Source: Mayamaea pseudoterrestris
Taxonomy: Eukaryota > Bacillariophyta > Bacillariophyceae > Sellaphorales > Sellaphoraceae
Assembly (NCBI GenBank): GCA_027923505.1
Contig: BROI01000026.1
Span: 1-64,000, forward strand
DNA: 64,000 bases
Reading direction: 5' to 3'
Numbering within the stretch: position 1 is the first letter of the stretch; each line of letters opens with the position of its first letter. A program made the translations under genes and the position numbers. Below are positions 53,612 to 63,043 of this stretch, in pieces. The notes under the pieces are model-generated. The model saw only the letters and a program-made list of their open reading frames with translations. It did not search any database and was not told the origin of the DNA.

Positions 53612-54700
53612 CTAATCAACGTGGTCAATGGCTGGGACGTGAAACCACAGATTATCAGAAATGTCGCGCGGCGTTTCAACTGTAAACTTAGAATATATCT
53701 TGGCATGTTTTGAAGGTGGACAAAAGGAAGCTGCTCTGATCTGCGGATACACTTGGCTAACCGCCGCGAAATATACCGGCCAGCACTCAACTCCCTCATA
53801 GATATCGCGCTCCTCACAGAGCAGTGCCACATACTGCTTGGCTCCTTGGCGAAATTCTAGCTGCACAGCATGGAAAGCATCAAGATAGTTACCATTATTG
53901 ATAAACTTGCTAAACTTGGTTGCTACAGATGACTTTGTTGGGGCCGTTTTGATTTCGTAGACACTCCCGCACTTATCGCACACCATCTTCTTCCAGTACC
54001 GAAATACAACACCTTTCGAGTATCCGTTCCAGCGCAAGGATTCTGCGCCACAGTGGACACACTTGGCGCCATGGCAAGCCTCTTTGCCTACCAATGCTCT
54101 TGCGACAACGCTCCACGAACCAGTATCTTCATCTACGTACTGGCGTCGAAATACCTCGAACACTGGCTCACGGGACCAGCCAAATCTTTCAAATGGATCG
54201 ACATCTGACATCGTAACCCCCAATTCCTCGTAAACTTCTTTTAAGCTGTATTCCTTGTCGTTGAAGTCATATGCAAATGGCGCTTGTTTATTTGGGAGAC
54301 CTGGATAGTCAGTAGCGAGACGGTCAATAATGACAACAAAGCCATTGCCACATTTCTCTAAACTGGCGTTGAATTCTTGGGCCATGACATGTTGAACGGC
54401 GGCTATTGGATCGGCTGGCAGCAACTCCTTAACGTTGGCTGGCTGCCGCTCAATGTTGCATCCGCGACGAATGCCTCGAACAAATGCCAAATTTGCGTCC
54501 CAAAACTTTTCATGCTTTTCATTAAGGTCGCGGTTGACTCCCCATTCCATCAAGCAGCGCTCCAACTGCTCTTCAATGTCCACGGGGCGAACATTGTGAT
54601 TGTAACCTCGTCCGACATTGGCACCGCCACCGCCGCGGGTGCCATGACCTCGTCCTCGTCCACGACCGGTACTTGTCCCGCGCATGTTTTGAGCAAACAT
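53612..54700 (-). CDS. orphan protein with RGG tail and zinc ribbon
   Basis: 362 aa, intron-free. The N-terminus is RG/GG-rich (TGRGRGRGHGTRGGGGANVG), typical of RNA-binding or methylated proteins. Near residues 215-260 a four-Cys zinc ribbon is visible: CVHCG and CDKCG separated by about 24 residues, followed by SVYEIKTAP. The rest is mixed alpha/beta without a motif I recognise. The E-x-K after the ribbon (YEIKT) could belong to a nuclease-like core, but I cannot support that. It lies between satellites and a gene-poor stretch. Possibly lineage-specific. Confidence 0.75.
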   Translation of the reverse strand: MFAQNMRGTSTGRGRGRGHGTRGGGGANVGRGYNHNVRPVDIEEQLERCLMEWGVNRDLNEKHEKFWDANLAFVRGIRRGCNIERQPANVKELLPADPIAAVQHVMAQEFNASLEKCGNGFVVIIDRLATDYPGLPNKQAPFAYDFNDKEYSLKEVYEELGVTMSDVDPFERFGWSREPVFEVFRRQYVDEDTGSWSVVARALVGKEACHGAKCVHCGAESLRWNGYSKGVVFRYWKKMVCDKCGSVYEIKTAPTKSSVATKFSKFINNGNYLDAFHAVQLEFRQGAKQYVALLCEERDIYEGVECWPVYFAAVSQVYPQIRAASFCPPSKHAKIYSKFTVETPRDISDNLWFHVPAIDHVD

Positions 54701-55831
54701 GTTGGAGCTATGATGATATATACTTTAGGCAATTCTGAAACCAAGCTGATGATTTGTCTACATTAGCAAGGTGAGAGGATGTGAGGAAACGTGCGACATT
54801 AGCGCCGGTTTTAATGTAAAAAGACGAACGTCGTCAACGCTCACGCCGTAGACTCACCGAGCTAGGGGCACCGAAAAAAACCAAATCGGTCTCATATTAG
54901 CTACACGCAAAGTCGATTGGCGGTTTGCATGCTATAAAGTTGCGTGATTGACCCAGCGAGTGAAGTAAAGGGTGGCACTGTCATGTTGACGCGATAAGAG
55001 TTCGGGGAGTCTCGCCTAGTATACTGTGCAATCTACTCCAAAAGACGTCCAATGACCCTGCTATCTTTTAACGATCCGCCATAGCTGAGTAACAACACAT
55101 TTGGCTTACTTTCCCCCGCCAGTGCGACGCGCTATTCGTGTTCCCTGACAATCAATATGATCCCGATCATCCAAGTGAAGCATCTCGGGCGTCTGATAAT
55201 CAGCGATCTGCTCTCCTTTAAAGAAGAATTGAAGCCTATCTCGCGGGACTTTGGGACATTATACAGTGCATACAACTCAGAAACACGAAGCATTTCTGTA
55301 GTCTTCGTCGCAATTTGTAAATATGTCTTTGGAAAAAGCTGTGAACAACAGAGAACTTTATTTGTAAGTCCGAGTCTTCATCCACTGTTAGCAGCCCTTT
55401 CACCGAAGATTGGTGTCCTTGCCGAGCATACGATGCTGATCGTAATCGGTTTCGTAGCATGGGCCGCAGCCATGGCGGCGCTCGCGACGGACATGGAGGC
55501 AATGGCGGCGTTGGCAGCAGCGATTGCATTTTTGGTTAAATCAGCTGCGGCCATATTTTCCATCGCTTTCTCTTCCTTTACAATACATGGGTTACCCATG
55601 GCACCAGACGGAGCTATCGCCAGTAACCTTGCAATGAGGATTTGGTCCTGTCCGACGGTGATGGTTTGATGTTTGATGTGCGCAATGACATCATGGAGAT
55701 GACTCCATCTGTCGCAGCGGCAGACCGAGTTTCGGTACGACTCGACCGAAGCATCCTTGACCGTCAATTCGCTCATCACCATGGTGATTCTGCTGATTCC
55801 AACACCTGCTAAATCAACCAAATAAGTGACC
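54701..55831. other. 1.1-kb region without a convincing gene
   Basis: Two overlapping opposite frames (55157-55669 plus; 55378 to about 55800 minus) are Ala-rich where they overlap and cannot both be real. Neither shows a domain. The promoter of the mL49 gene should lie at the right end. Confidence 0.35.
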
Positions 55832-56532
55832 ATGCTCTCTTGTATATTCAATAAAACACTGCAATTACGACCAATATGCGTCAAAGCAGTTGCATCACCT
55901 AGCGCAATTTTCTGGAGCAATCCACTGCTGCTCTTGACGCGAAGCAAGCACTCGTCGACTCAAATCAAGCGCATCTTCAACAAGCATCCCGCGCGCGCTC
56001 GGTTCGAACAACGCGAAGGAATCATTCACAAGGACGAACAGCTGCCAAATTATGCGCCGCAGTTTGCTCCCATCTTTGAGCCGGAGCTACTGTCGAACGG
56101 ATGGTCGGCGCCTCCACCAGCGGACGTTGCGGCACGAACAGCAGAGTATCCATTCAAAGTGATGCGAACCAAGAATAAACCAATGGATGCGGCTGGGTTC
56201 CTGCCCGTTTATGCAAAATTTAGGTGAGTGAATTGTAGGGGAAGCAATGAAGCGTGGCAAGAATGCGTCGGCAAGAGCGCGTTTGCGTCGTAGTCATCGT
56301 TTGCTCACTTTCATGTTCACACTTACCTCTTTCATTCTACAGAAAGGACGGCACCAAGGCAGTGACGCGCATCAAAAAGGTTGCCGGTGATCAGACTGCC
56401 TTTTTGCAGGAGCTCATGGCCACGTTGCAGCTGCCGACGAGTCAAGTGCGCGTGCGAACGGGTGGCACCATTGAAGTGAATGGCAATCGAGTACGAGACG
56501 TCAAAAGGTGGCTAGCTGGGCTTGGATTTTGA
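55832..56532 (+). CDS. MRPL49: mitochondrial large-subunit ribosomal protein mL49 (Img2)
   Basis: Exons 55832-56223 and 56343-56532, 193 aa. The intron is 119 bp (GTGAGT...CTACAG), splitting an Arg codon after two bases. The chosen ATG follows an in-frame GTG and opens a basic, acid-free presequence (FNKTLQLRPICVKAVAS) suited to mitochondria. The C-terminal half has the Img2/mL49 core: LPVYAKFR-KDGTKAVTRIKKV, GDQTAFLQELMATLQLP, RTGGTIEVNGNRVRDVKRWL. This is a structural protein of the mitoribosome. Residues 45-110 are longer and more Pro-rich than in animal homologues. Confidence 0.94.
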
Positions 56533-56737
56533 ATAAACGCAAAACTTTGATACATCGGTAAATAAGACGTTTAACGCTGTCTATTAACCTTGTAGCTTCC
56601 GTAGCTCCTTCGCGTGGCTCATGCAATTCGATGGCGCCATTTCCTATGGCACAAGTTGTATTATACAAGGTCTTTCCTCATTCATCATGCAACACGCGAC
56701 TCGTCATGCTCTACTCAATTGATTAAGCCAAATCCTT

Positions 56738-57626
56738 CTACACTAAAGCCGCCGCCAAGTAGACGGCATGCGCCACTCCTCCGCAAAGTGCAACGAGGTT
56801 GGTCAATGACGACAAACCATGAAACTTTCCAAAATTCTTTCGCAAAGCCTTGTATTCGTCAGACGACTCTTTTCCTTGTTCCTCCATGCGATAGCGCTCG
56901 AGCATATTGTTGGTTGCCGTTGGTTCCAGAATGAATTGGTTGAACAGATTCATGGCGAGTGCCACGCCAAGGGCCGTCCGAGATTGCTTGGTCAACGACT
57001 TGATTCCAGGCAGCGTTCCGAGTTGGAGAATCAAGCAGACGGATCCGAGTAAAAAGTATTTTGGGAACTGCAGAATGCGTAGGAGAGAATGCAACCGTGA
57101 GCAGACATGATGGTACATAGTCTCGGCAATCAATGTACATTATATTCAACATGCAGATGACACTACTCACGAGCTTGGCTTGCAGCTTTCCAAACGTCTT
57201 TTTCGGTAGATTCTTGAACATTGTAATTCCAGCAATAAAGGTTGTATACACGACGGACCCAAACCAGGTGCTGAACGAAAGCATGTGAACGAGTGCCAGC
57301 GCCTTGGAGCTGAGCAACTGGCTCTGCGACTGCGCCAATACGGCGGCTCCAACGAGCGCAGCGGCGCGAAAGACTGGAGTATTGAAGAAGCGCTTCTCGG
57401 TCCATGCTTCCGTCTTTGCTGCTGCTGCAGACGATGACGGAGGCTTGGAGTCATCTGGTGACGCACTGGAAAACAGTGGCGAAAATGGTTTGGATTTGGA
57501 CGCAAACGCTCCAACACCATGACGGTTGGTCCGGTGATCGAGAGAGGCAGCAGCGGAAATCGAATAAGCGCTGGCTGTCCCGCTTACAAGAAGCACGAGC
57601 GATAGCAGAAGGAAGATGGCCTTCAT
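56738..57626 (-). CDS. TMEM205-like membrane protein with signal peptide
   Basis: Exons 57626-57171 and 57067-56738, 261 aa. The intron is 103 bp (GTGAGT...CTGCAG), phase 0. The join LQAKL-FPKYFLLGSV restores the family motif. The TMEM205 (DUF4149-type) core is clear: LVHMLSFSTWFGSVVYTTFI, LPKKTFGKLQAKL, SRTALGVALAMNLFNQFILE and FGKFHGLSSLTNLVALCGGV, with four membrane helices. The N-terminus MKAIFLLLSLVLLVSGTASA followed by Y is a signal peptide with an aromatic +1, and a Ser/Ala-rich stretch like a transit peptide follows. A plastid or plastid-envelope location is therefore plausible for a family normally in endomembranes. Molecular role of the family is poorly defined. Confidence 0.9.
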
Positions 57627-57952
57627 GTTTGAATGGTAGAGTGGTCACTGAGAAAGAAGCGACAAGCAGAGGCTGGAATGGAATCACATCAATGATCGAT
57701 CGATCCCGATTGTCGCAACGATAACCGGTACGACGTGAGACGGTTTGGCGAATTTGCTACGATAGACAGCCGGTCATGCTTTATATATTAACAGTATAGC
57801 GTCTTTGGAATCAGTGGGAGTAGGCAGAATGAATGCTAACTATAAACATAAAGTTCTAGCGTCGACTCTTTCTCCGGTCGTGATTTCCACCGTGTCGCCC
57901 TTGTCAAAGGCATTCGTTTCGCTCACAACCGTCTCACGCTTTTCCTTGCTAA
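57627..57952. other. intergenic, 5' flank of TMEM205-like gene
   Basis: 326 bp. Nothing recognised. Confidence 0.4.
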
Positions 57953-59008
57953 TTACGACTCACCAAACAAGCACTTCTTGGCGTTAAAGACATGCGGAGG
58001 AGGCAAACTGTCCTCCTTGCTCAATTCCTCCGCCGGAACGTCGTTTCGCTCAAAGATACAAATGTGCATTTCGCAGTGCACGCTCTGCAAATACTTGTGC
58101 AGCGTCGGAAAGCACAATTGTTCATACACATTTGGATTACCGCAGTAGTGAATATCTTTGAAAACTTGCGGCATGAAGTGAAGTCGAAACTCTGCTGTAT
58201 CGGCTTGCGGCCGCGGTTCAATGTCTTCCATGACAAGCAAACCACCTGGTGCCATGCGCGGGAACCAGAAGAAGACTGCCTTGACCATGTGATCGGAAAT
58301 GTGCGCGCCATCGTCAACCACCAATTTGAGTGGAGGAGCATTGGGAGATGCGCGCATTTTGCCCCAAACGTCGACAAGTGTATCGTAGTCGGTGGCATCG
58401 CCGCAGTGTAAACGATTCGTATCAATCAACGTTTGATAGTCGGGATGCTTCTTAGCATTATCGTTTGATAATTCATGATTTGGGAGGCAGCCAATCTCTA
58501 GCGAGTGTATTTCCGCCATGGGCATGAACTTTTGATAGAGGTCTCGTCCGCGTCCATACTGAAATCCAATCTCCAGCATTTGAAAGGGTTCCACACTGTC
58601 TCCGGCCAGCAGTGGTCCAACCCTTGCATTGTACATGGTATGATAGTAGTGGTCTATTCCTGTGCGACACTTGGGTGTGGCTGCCTGCGGCGTGCGGCAT
58701 TTACTTGGATCCTTCAAGCAGTTTGCCAAGTGGAGGGGGCCTCGCACCTTGTCCGTGCCAGTGGTGAGGCCAATGGCTTCAAAGTCGTACACTTTCTTTG
58801 GAGGTGCTATAGCAGCCGCAGAGATACTGCTGGTCAAAACCTCTTGATTCATTCTTATTCCAGACGTGGCCAAACCTTCATAGGCCGACTGCAGTTCGAT
58901 GCGCTGCTGGAAGGCGATGATTGCTGCGACGAGCAAGACCGAGAGTACAATCCATCGAAATGTACTGCTGCTGTTGCTGCTTTCGGTTGAGCGCGATATT
59001 CTTGCCAT
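57953..59008 (-). CDS. type II membrane-anchored SAM-dependent methyltransferase
   Basis: 351 aa from the ATG at 59008. An in-frame ATG at 59116 would add 36 residues. The shorter form places the anchor STFRWIVLSVLLVAAIIAFQ near the N-terminus, as in Golgi type II proteins. The catalytic part is a class I methyltransferase: MLEIGFQYGRG (motif I), IHSLEIGC, LHCGDATD, LKLVVDDGAHISDHM and GGLLVMEDIEP. The VVDDGAHISDHM plus MEDI pattern resembles sugar O-methyltransferases of the macrocin/MycE kind. A luminal glycan-modifying role is therefore likely (inference). Cys residues in CGNPNVYEQLC could pair in the lumen. Confidence 0.87.
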   Translation of the reverse strand: MARISRSTESSNSSSTFRWIVLSVLLVAAIIAFQQRIELQSAYEGLATSGIRMNQEVLTSSISAAAIAPPKKVYDFEAIGLTTGTDKVRGPLHLANCLKDPSKCRTPQAATPKCRTGIDHYYHTMYNARVGPLLAGDSVEPFQMLEIGFQYGRGRDLYQKFMPMAEIHSLEIGCLPNHELSNDNAKKHPDYQTLIDTNRLHCGDATDYDTLVDVWGKMRASPNAPPLKLVVDDGAHISDHMVKAVFFWFPRMAPGGLLVMEDIEPRPQADTAEFRLHFMPQVFKDIHYCGNPNVYEQLCFPTLHKYLQSVHCEMHICIFERNDVPAEELSKEDSLPPPHVFNAKKCLFGES

Positions 59009-59382
59009 GGAGCTAACGTCGCTTCGCTTTGAAAAAAGTGATAGATTCAGGAATGTTTTACAAGTTGGAAGTGATGGCAAAAGATCGAATCGAAACGAAA
59101 CGGATCCTGAATCCATTCAATACATTCAAACCCAACGCGAGGCGAGAAAAATGACTGTGACTTTTTGGCGTCGTACCGGTTATGTTACGCTCGTTTCATC
59201 GCCATGGAGAATGAAGACGCCAAATAAATAGAAAAGACAATATGACTGACTGTGAATCAAGTAGTAAATCCATCGCTGACCAAAACTTTGTGACTATCGA
59301 CGTGTGACCCGATTGATTGGAGGTTTTCTTGCTTACTCTCGGCTCTCGACTCGTCCGCAGTCAAAACCGCCGGCTACATTGC
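59009..59382. promoter_or_regulatory. divergent 5' flank of methyltransferase and SENP8-like genes
   Basis: 374 bp. It includes the optional N-terminal extension of the methyltransferase (to 59116). No other element recognised. Confidence 0.4.
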
Positions 59383-60180
59383 ATGCCTCGAGAGCAACAA
59401 AACGTTGTCTCATATGACATGGACCAGCTATTACTCAACTATCATGACGCTTGCATCTATGGACGAGACCTTGAGCTATTGCGGGACCCAGCTGGATGGT
59501 TGAATGGCGATGTGATTCACTTTTATGGCAAGCGACTCGAGCAGGATCATTCCAGTATCTTGTTCTTGGACCCAGCCGTCGTTTCCTTCTTCATGCATCA
59601 GCTCGATGACGATCCGGACGACTTTCAGGAGTTTGCGCAAACGACGAAAATGAGTCTACAGAACAAACGGCTTGCCTTTATTCCAGTCAATAATGTACTC
59701 GGGACTCTAAACTGGATGCTGCCTCACCAGGGAACCCATTGGAGCCTGGTACTTTACATTGCTAGTGACTCTGACGGAGCCAAAGATGCTTCATACGGAT
59801 TTTGGCACGTTGACTCGATTCAACATAGTTCCAATCAAGAAGCTGCAGAAAGAGTCGCGCGCAGATGGAGCAGCATCCTTCGAGCGACTGCAAATAATGA
59901 TGACGCGCGGCAACGAGAGCAAGCAACGACTGACACGACAAAACTACATCACGTTGCAAACGTTCCGCAGCAGACAAACGGTCACGACTGCGGCATGCAC
60001 GTCTTGCTGGCGGCGCAAGTCATTTGTGAGTTTGAGAAGCGAGCCGAGAGGTATCGCAGTTCACAGATTGGTCCAGCCATGGAGGCTCATCTTCAATGCG
60101 AGTCGATTCTACAAATGCGACAACGAATCTCTAATGATATACAAGCGCTCATGATGGAAAATGACCAAGTAGGCGAGTAG
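59383..60180 (+). CDS. SENP8/NEDP1-like C48 cysteine protease
   Basis: 265 aa from ATG 59383. The upstream in-frame extension only offers a TTG. ULP1/C48 catalytic residues are present in order: His119 in THWSLVLY, Asp144 in WHVDSI, the oxyanion Gln in PQQTNGHDCG, and Cys203 in HDCGMHVL. The N-terminal part (LRDPAGWLNGDVIHFYGKRL) matches the substrate-binding 'W-L-N/D-D' segment of deneddylases. Length and layout fit SENP8, which removes NEDD8, but SUMO specificity cannot be excluded. An insert of about 40 residues (ATANNDDARQREQATTDTT) lies before the catalytic Gln. No targeting peptide, so cytosol or nucleus. Confidence 0.92.
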   Translation: MPREQQNVVSYDMDQLLLNYHDACIYGRDLELLRDPAGWLNGDVIHFYGKRLEQDHSSILFLDPAVVSFFMHQLDDDPDDFQEFAQTTKMSLQNKRLAFIPVNNVLGTLNWMLPHQGTHWSLVLYIASDSDGAKDASYGFWHVDSIQHSSNQEAAERVARRWSSILRATANNDDARQREQATTDTTKLHHVANVPQQTNGHDCGMHVLLAAQVICEFEKRAERYRSSQIGPAMEAHLQCESILQMRQRISNDIQALMMENDQVGE

Positions 60181-60297
60181 TATTGTAGCCAATTTACTTC
60201 TATAGCTTTAGCATAACTTGCTGCAGTTCCCTTCATTACAGCAAACAAAACAACTCTTTCTACAGCACTGCTTTCAATCAAAATCCCTCAATTGCGA

Positions 60298-61726
60298 TTA
60301 CCACTGCTTGACAAAGCCATCGTCACCTCCAATCACTGGCTCGGTGGGCGAGTAGCCCGACGCTCCCACCACAAACGGTTCCACCCAAGCCGTCAATGGA
60401 AACTCCACCGTCGCACTGTTCACGACGCGCACAACGTTACCACTGCCAGGCGTCTCAATCACCAAGTAGCATGGTCGGTCCATGCCATCCTCCGTGTACA
60501 CTTCCATGACTTGCTTGTTGTTGTTAGGGCCTTGCAGCAACTCGATGCGAGCATTCAACGGACGACCATCCGTCGTGAGCAAAATCTGAACACTGTCGAC
60601 CGACGGATCAAACGGATACGTCTTGAGCGCTCCACCTTGAATCGTCTGCGGCGGTCCCTGGAGCGGATTGGATCGCGCCGATGGAACGTCCGACTCTTCA
60701 TCCGTCTCCGCCAGTACGTGCGCCGCGAGTGGAAACTCCAACTGGCCCGTGTTGCGAATCTGAATCGTGTTGGGGCTGCGAGGAGTCTCCATGACGGCCG
60801 TGAATGGACGAACGGCGCCATCTTCCACGTAGACGCGCATCTGAAAGTGAGGAAAAAGGAGTGAAGTAGAATGAGAATGCTGAATGAAAATGACCATGCG
60901 CGAGAGAGATGATGCAACCAAAGGTTCATGTGTTTTTGATCGTCACTCTCAACACTTTCATACGCAACTTCCCCAAACTGATCACTCATCGTACCTTGTG
61001 CGGCGTATTATCTGGTCCCTGCCAAAGACTAATATCGGCATCAAGTGGTCGTCCATCCGTTTTCAGGCAAACATGAATGCGCGTAATGGATGGACTCGCA
61101 AAGGACCATGTTTTGAGCGAGCCTCCCTGCACTAGTAGCTTGGGTGACTTTGTCGCAATCATGTTGGAGGGATTCTGTGGCTCGCGCGAGGAACTAACGT
61201 TAATGGCGTTGGAGCCGCGGTCACTGCCGCGACTGCTGCTGCCAGGCAACTGCTGGGTTTTGGGGCTACTGCCCATTTTGGCATTTTCCTGCTCGAGCTG
61301 GTTCAAGCGTTCCTCCAAGCGGCGCTGTGCAAAGGAAATTGTAGAAGTGATGAATAGGAGATGATTGTGAGAAGAGACGTCGAGTATAAGATGAAAGATT
61401 ACAATCAAGCATCGTATCGAAGAATAGATTCGCCAGTCATCCTCAAAAGCTGTCACATCACATTCTATATACAGTAATACACTCACAGTCCTATCTTCAT
61501 CCGCTCGTCTCGCAAAAAAGTCCTTTGGATTCTTTGGCTGCTGCTGGTCGTCACTGTTTTGCTGCGGCGTGTTTCCCAAATCTTCCCCTCCGAGGCTGGA
61601 CAAGTAGGACCGCAGCTGCTGGTGGCAGTGCTTGGTCGGCTGCTGCTGATGCGTAATCATGAATGCGCTTGCTGACGACGATGCCGTCAAAACGCACAAG
61701 AGGGAGAGTTTCGTAAACGTCTTCAT
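60298..61726 (-). CDS. plastid-targeted tandem-domain (PyShell-like) protein
   Basis: Exons 61726-61487, 61324-60995 and 60840-60298, 370 aa. Introns 162 bp (GTGAGT...GCACAG) and 154 bp (GTACGA...TTTCAG), both phase 0. The signal peptide MKTFTKLSLLCVLTASSSAS ends in the textbook diatom plastid motif ASA-F. RSYLSSLGGEDLG follows at about residue 40. A coiled coil (RRLEERLNQLEQENAKM) precedes two similar domains: GGSLKTWSF...DGRPLDADISLWQGP...EDGAVRPF and GGALKTYPF...DGRPLNARIELLQGP...EDGMDRPC, each ending ETP...N[TS]. The intron positions before the coiled coil and the alignment to 49314-50156 show a common ancestor. The duplicated domain, plastid targeting and size fit the diatom pyrenoid shell class as I understand it. 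I cannot run the search that would prove it. Confidence 0.82.
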
Positions 61727-62098
61727 CTTGCTATAGCTATTGCGTATAGTGAGGAGAGACTCTGCTTGTGGCTGCACCTCAACTTGATTCGAAAATTTGA
61801 AATTCGTTGGATCGTGTCATGGTGTCGGATCGGGTGGAGGCAGCTGGCGGAAGATTTCGGCGATTTTTGTCGTACCGGTTATACGCAATTAAAGCTGCGT
61901 TGGTGAGGCATAAGTACGAAACGAGTGCCAGTGAAAGCTACGTCATATGGCAATATTACGAAACGAGTGCCAGTGAAAACTACGTCATACAGCAATAGTA
62001 CGAAACGGGTGCCAGTGAAAAGTGCGTCATGAGGCAATATAACGAAACGAGTGCCAGTGAAAACTGCGTCACCTCTAAGTAAGCCTTTTTGATTCGTC
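61727..62098. promoter_or_regulatory. divergent promoter region between shell-like gene and proteasome beta7 gene
   Basis: 372 bp of shared 5' flank, almost half of it occupied by the 42-bp minisatellite listed next. Confidence 0.6.
61915..62082. repeat. 42-bp minisatellite, 4 copies, each with a CRE/CCRE-like site
   Basis: Units start at 61915, 61957, 61999 and 62041 (exact 42-bp period), sharing ACGAAACGAGTGCCAGTGAA. Each unit holds a bZIP-type site at the same offset: ACGTCA at 61940-61945 and 61982-61987, GCGTCA at 62024-62029 and 62066-62071. On the other strand these read TGACGT and TGACGC, the CCRE1 and CCRE3 hexamers described for Phaeodactylum CO2/cAMP control. Confidence 0.9.
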
Positions 62099-63043
62099 AT
62101 GACGCGAGATCTTGCGGCTCGCGAGGATGCGCATGGATGCCATGATCATCCCATTTTGGCCATGAGATTGACGAGCAAGAACAAGTCTTCTTCCTTAGCA
62201 ACTACTTGTATTACTGTTACTCTCTTTGTTACTATCATGGCATCCCTTATCCAAGCAACGACAGCCTCCTCCAGTTTCCACCGCGAGCATACGACTCGCC
62301 CCATGGTGACTGGCACCAGCGTCGTTGGCTTGGTGTACAACGGCGGCGTCTTGCTCGCCGCCGACACGCTGCTGAGCTACGGAAGCATGGCCAAGAGTCA
62401 GAACGCCGAGCGCATCAAGGCCATTGGAAACAGTTTCGTTGTGGGAGCGTCGGGAGAATATTCCGATTACATGAAACTCTTGCGCGTCTTGGAAGACAAG
62501 CACTTGAGTGAGACGCGGACTGGCATCATTGAGGACGGTCAAACCGAAGTCACGGCGGAAAGTACATGGAACTATTTGCGCATGTTATTTTACAGCAAGC
62601 GCAACAAGATGAATCCATACTGGAACGAAGTGCTGGTCGCTGGCTTTGGTAACGTCAAGGATGCTGCTGGCGCGACGACGGGCGGTGACGGCGAAACGTC
62701 CAAACCCTTTTTAGGCATGGTGGACAAGATTGGAACGACGGTATCCGGAAACACGCTGGCGACTGGATTCGGCGCGTGGCTGGCGCTGCCGCTGCTGCGC
62801 GAAAAGTGGAGACCCGACTTGACGGAAGGTGAAGCCCGGGCGCTGCTGGAGGATTGCATGCGCGTCTTGTTTCTGAGAGACTGTCGGGCCAGTCCGCGCA
62901 TTCAGCTGGCCAAGGTGACGCGAGACGTCACCACTGGCAGTGTCGTGACGGCGGTTTCGGATCCGTACATTCTGGAGACGCAGTGGGATTCGGCGGAGTT
63001 TATGCGGCCCGTGGCTGGCTTGGAGGGTGATGGTGGTTGGTAA
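62099..63043 (+). CDS. PSMB4: 20S proteasome subunit beta7 (PSMB4 type) with signal-peptide-like leader
   Basis: 314 aa from 62099, or 293 from the second ATG at 62162. The mature core begins at RPMVTGTSVVGLVYNGGVLL, then AADTLLSYGSMAKSQNAERI, VVGASGEYSDY, YSKRNKMNPYWNEVLVAGFG, FLGMVDKIG, LATGFGAWLALPLLREKW and EDCMRVLFLRDCR, all diagnostic of PSMB4/Pre4. This subunit is non-catalytic and closes the beta ring. Oddly, the pro-region contains a hydrophobic stretch (LATTCITVTLFVTIMASLIQ) after a basic start (MRLTSKNK), i.e. a signal-peptide-like leader not expected in a cytosolic proteasome subunit. It may be a cleaved propeptide or direct the protein to a secretory or periplastid compartment. 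Confidence 0.95.
   Translation: MTRDLAAREDAHGCHDHPILAMRLTSKNKSSSLATTCITVTLFVTIMASLIQATTASSSFHREHTTRPMVTGTSVVGLVYNGGVLLAADTLLSYGSMAKSQNAERIKAIGNSFVVGASGEYSDYMKLLRVLEDKHLSETRTGIIEDGQTEVTAESTWNYLRMLFYSKRNKMNPYWNEVLVAGFGNVKDAAGATTGGDGETSKPFLGMVDKIGTTVSGNTLATGFGAWLALPLLREKWRPDLTEGEARALLEDCMRVLFLRDCRASPRIQLAKVTRDVTTGSVVTAVSDPYILETQWDSAEFMRPVAGLEGDGGW

Noticed and set aside
55378-55947. Minus-strand 189-codon frame overlapping the mL49 start
   Set aside because: It starts only at TTG, overlaps the well-supported mL49 exon 1 and has no recognisable domain.
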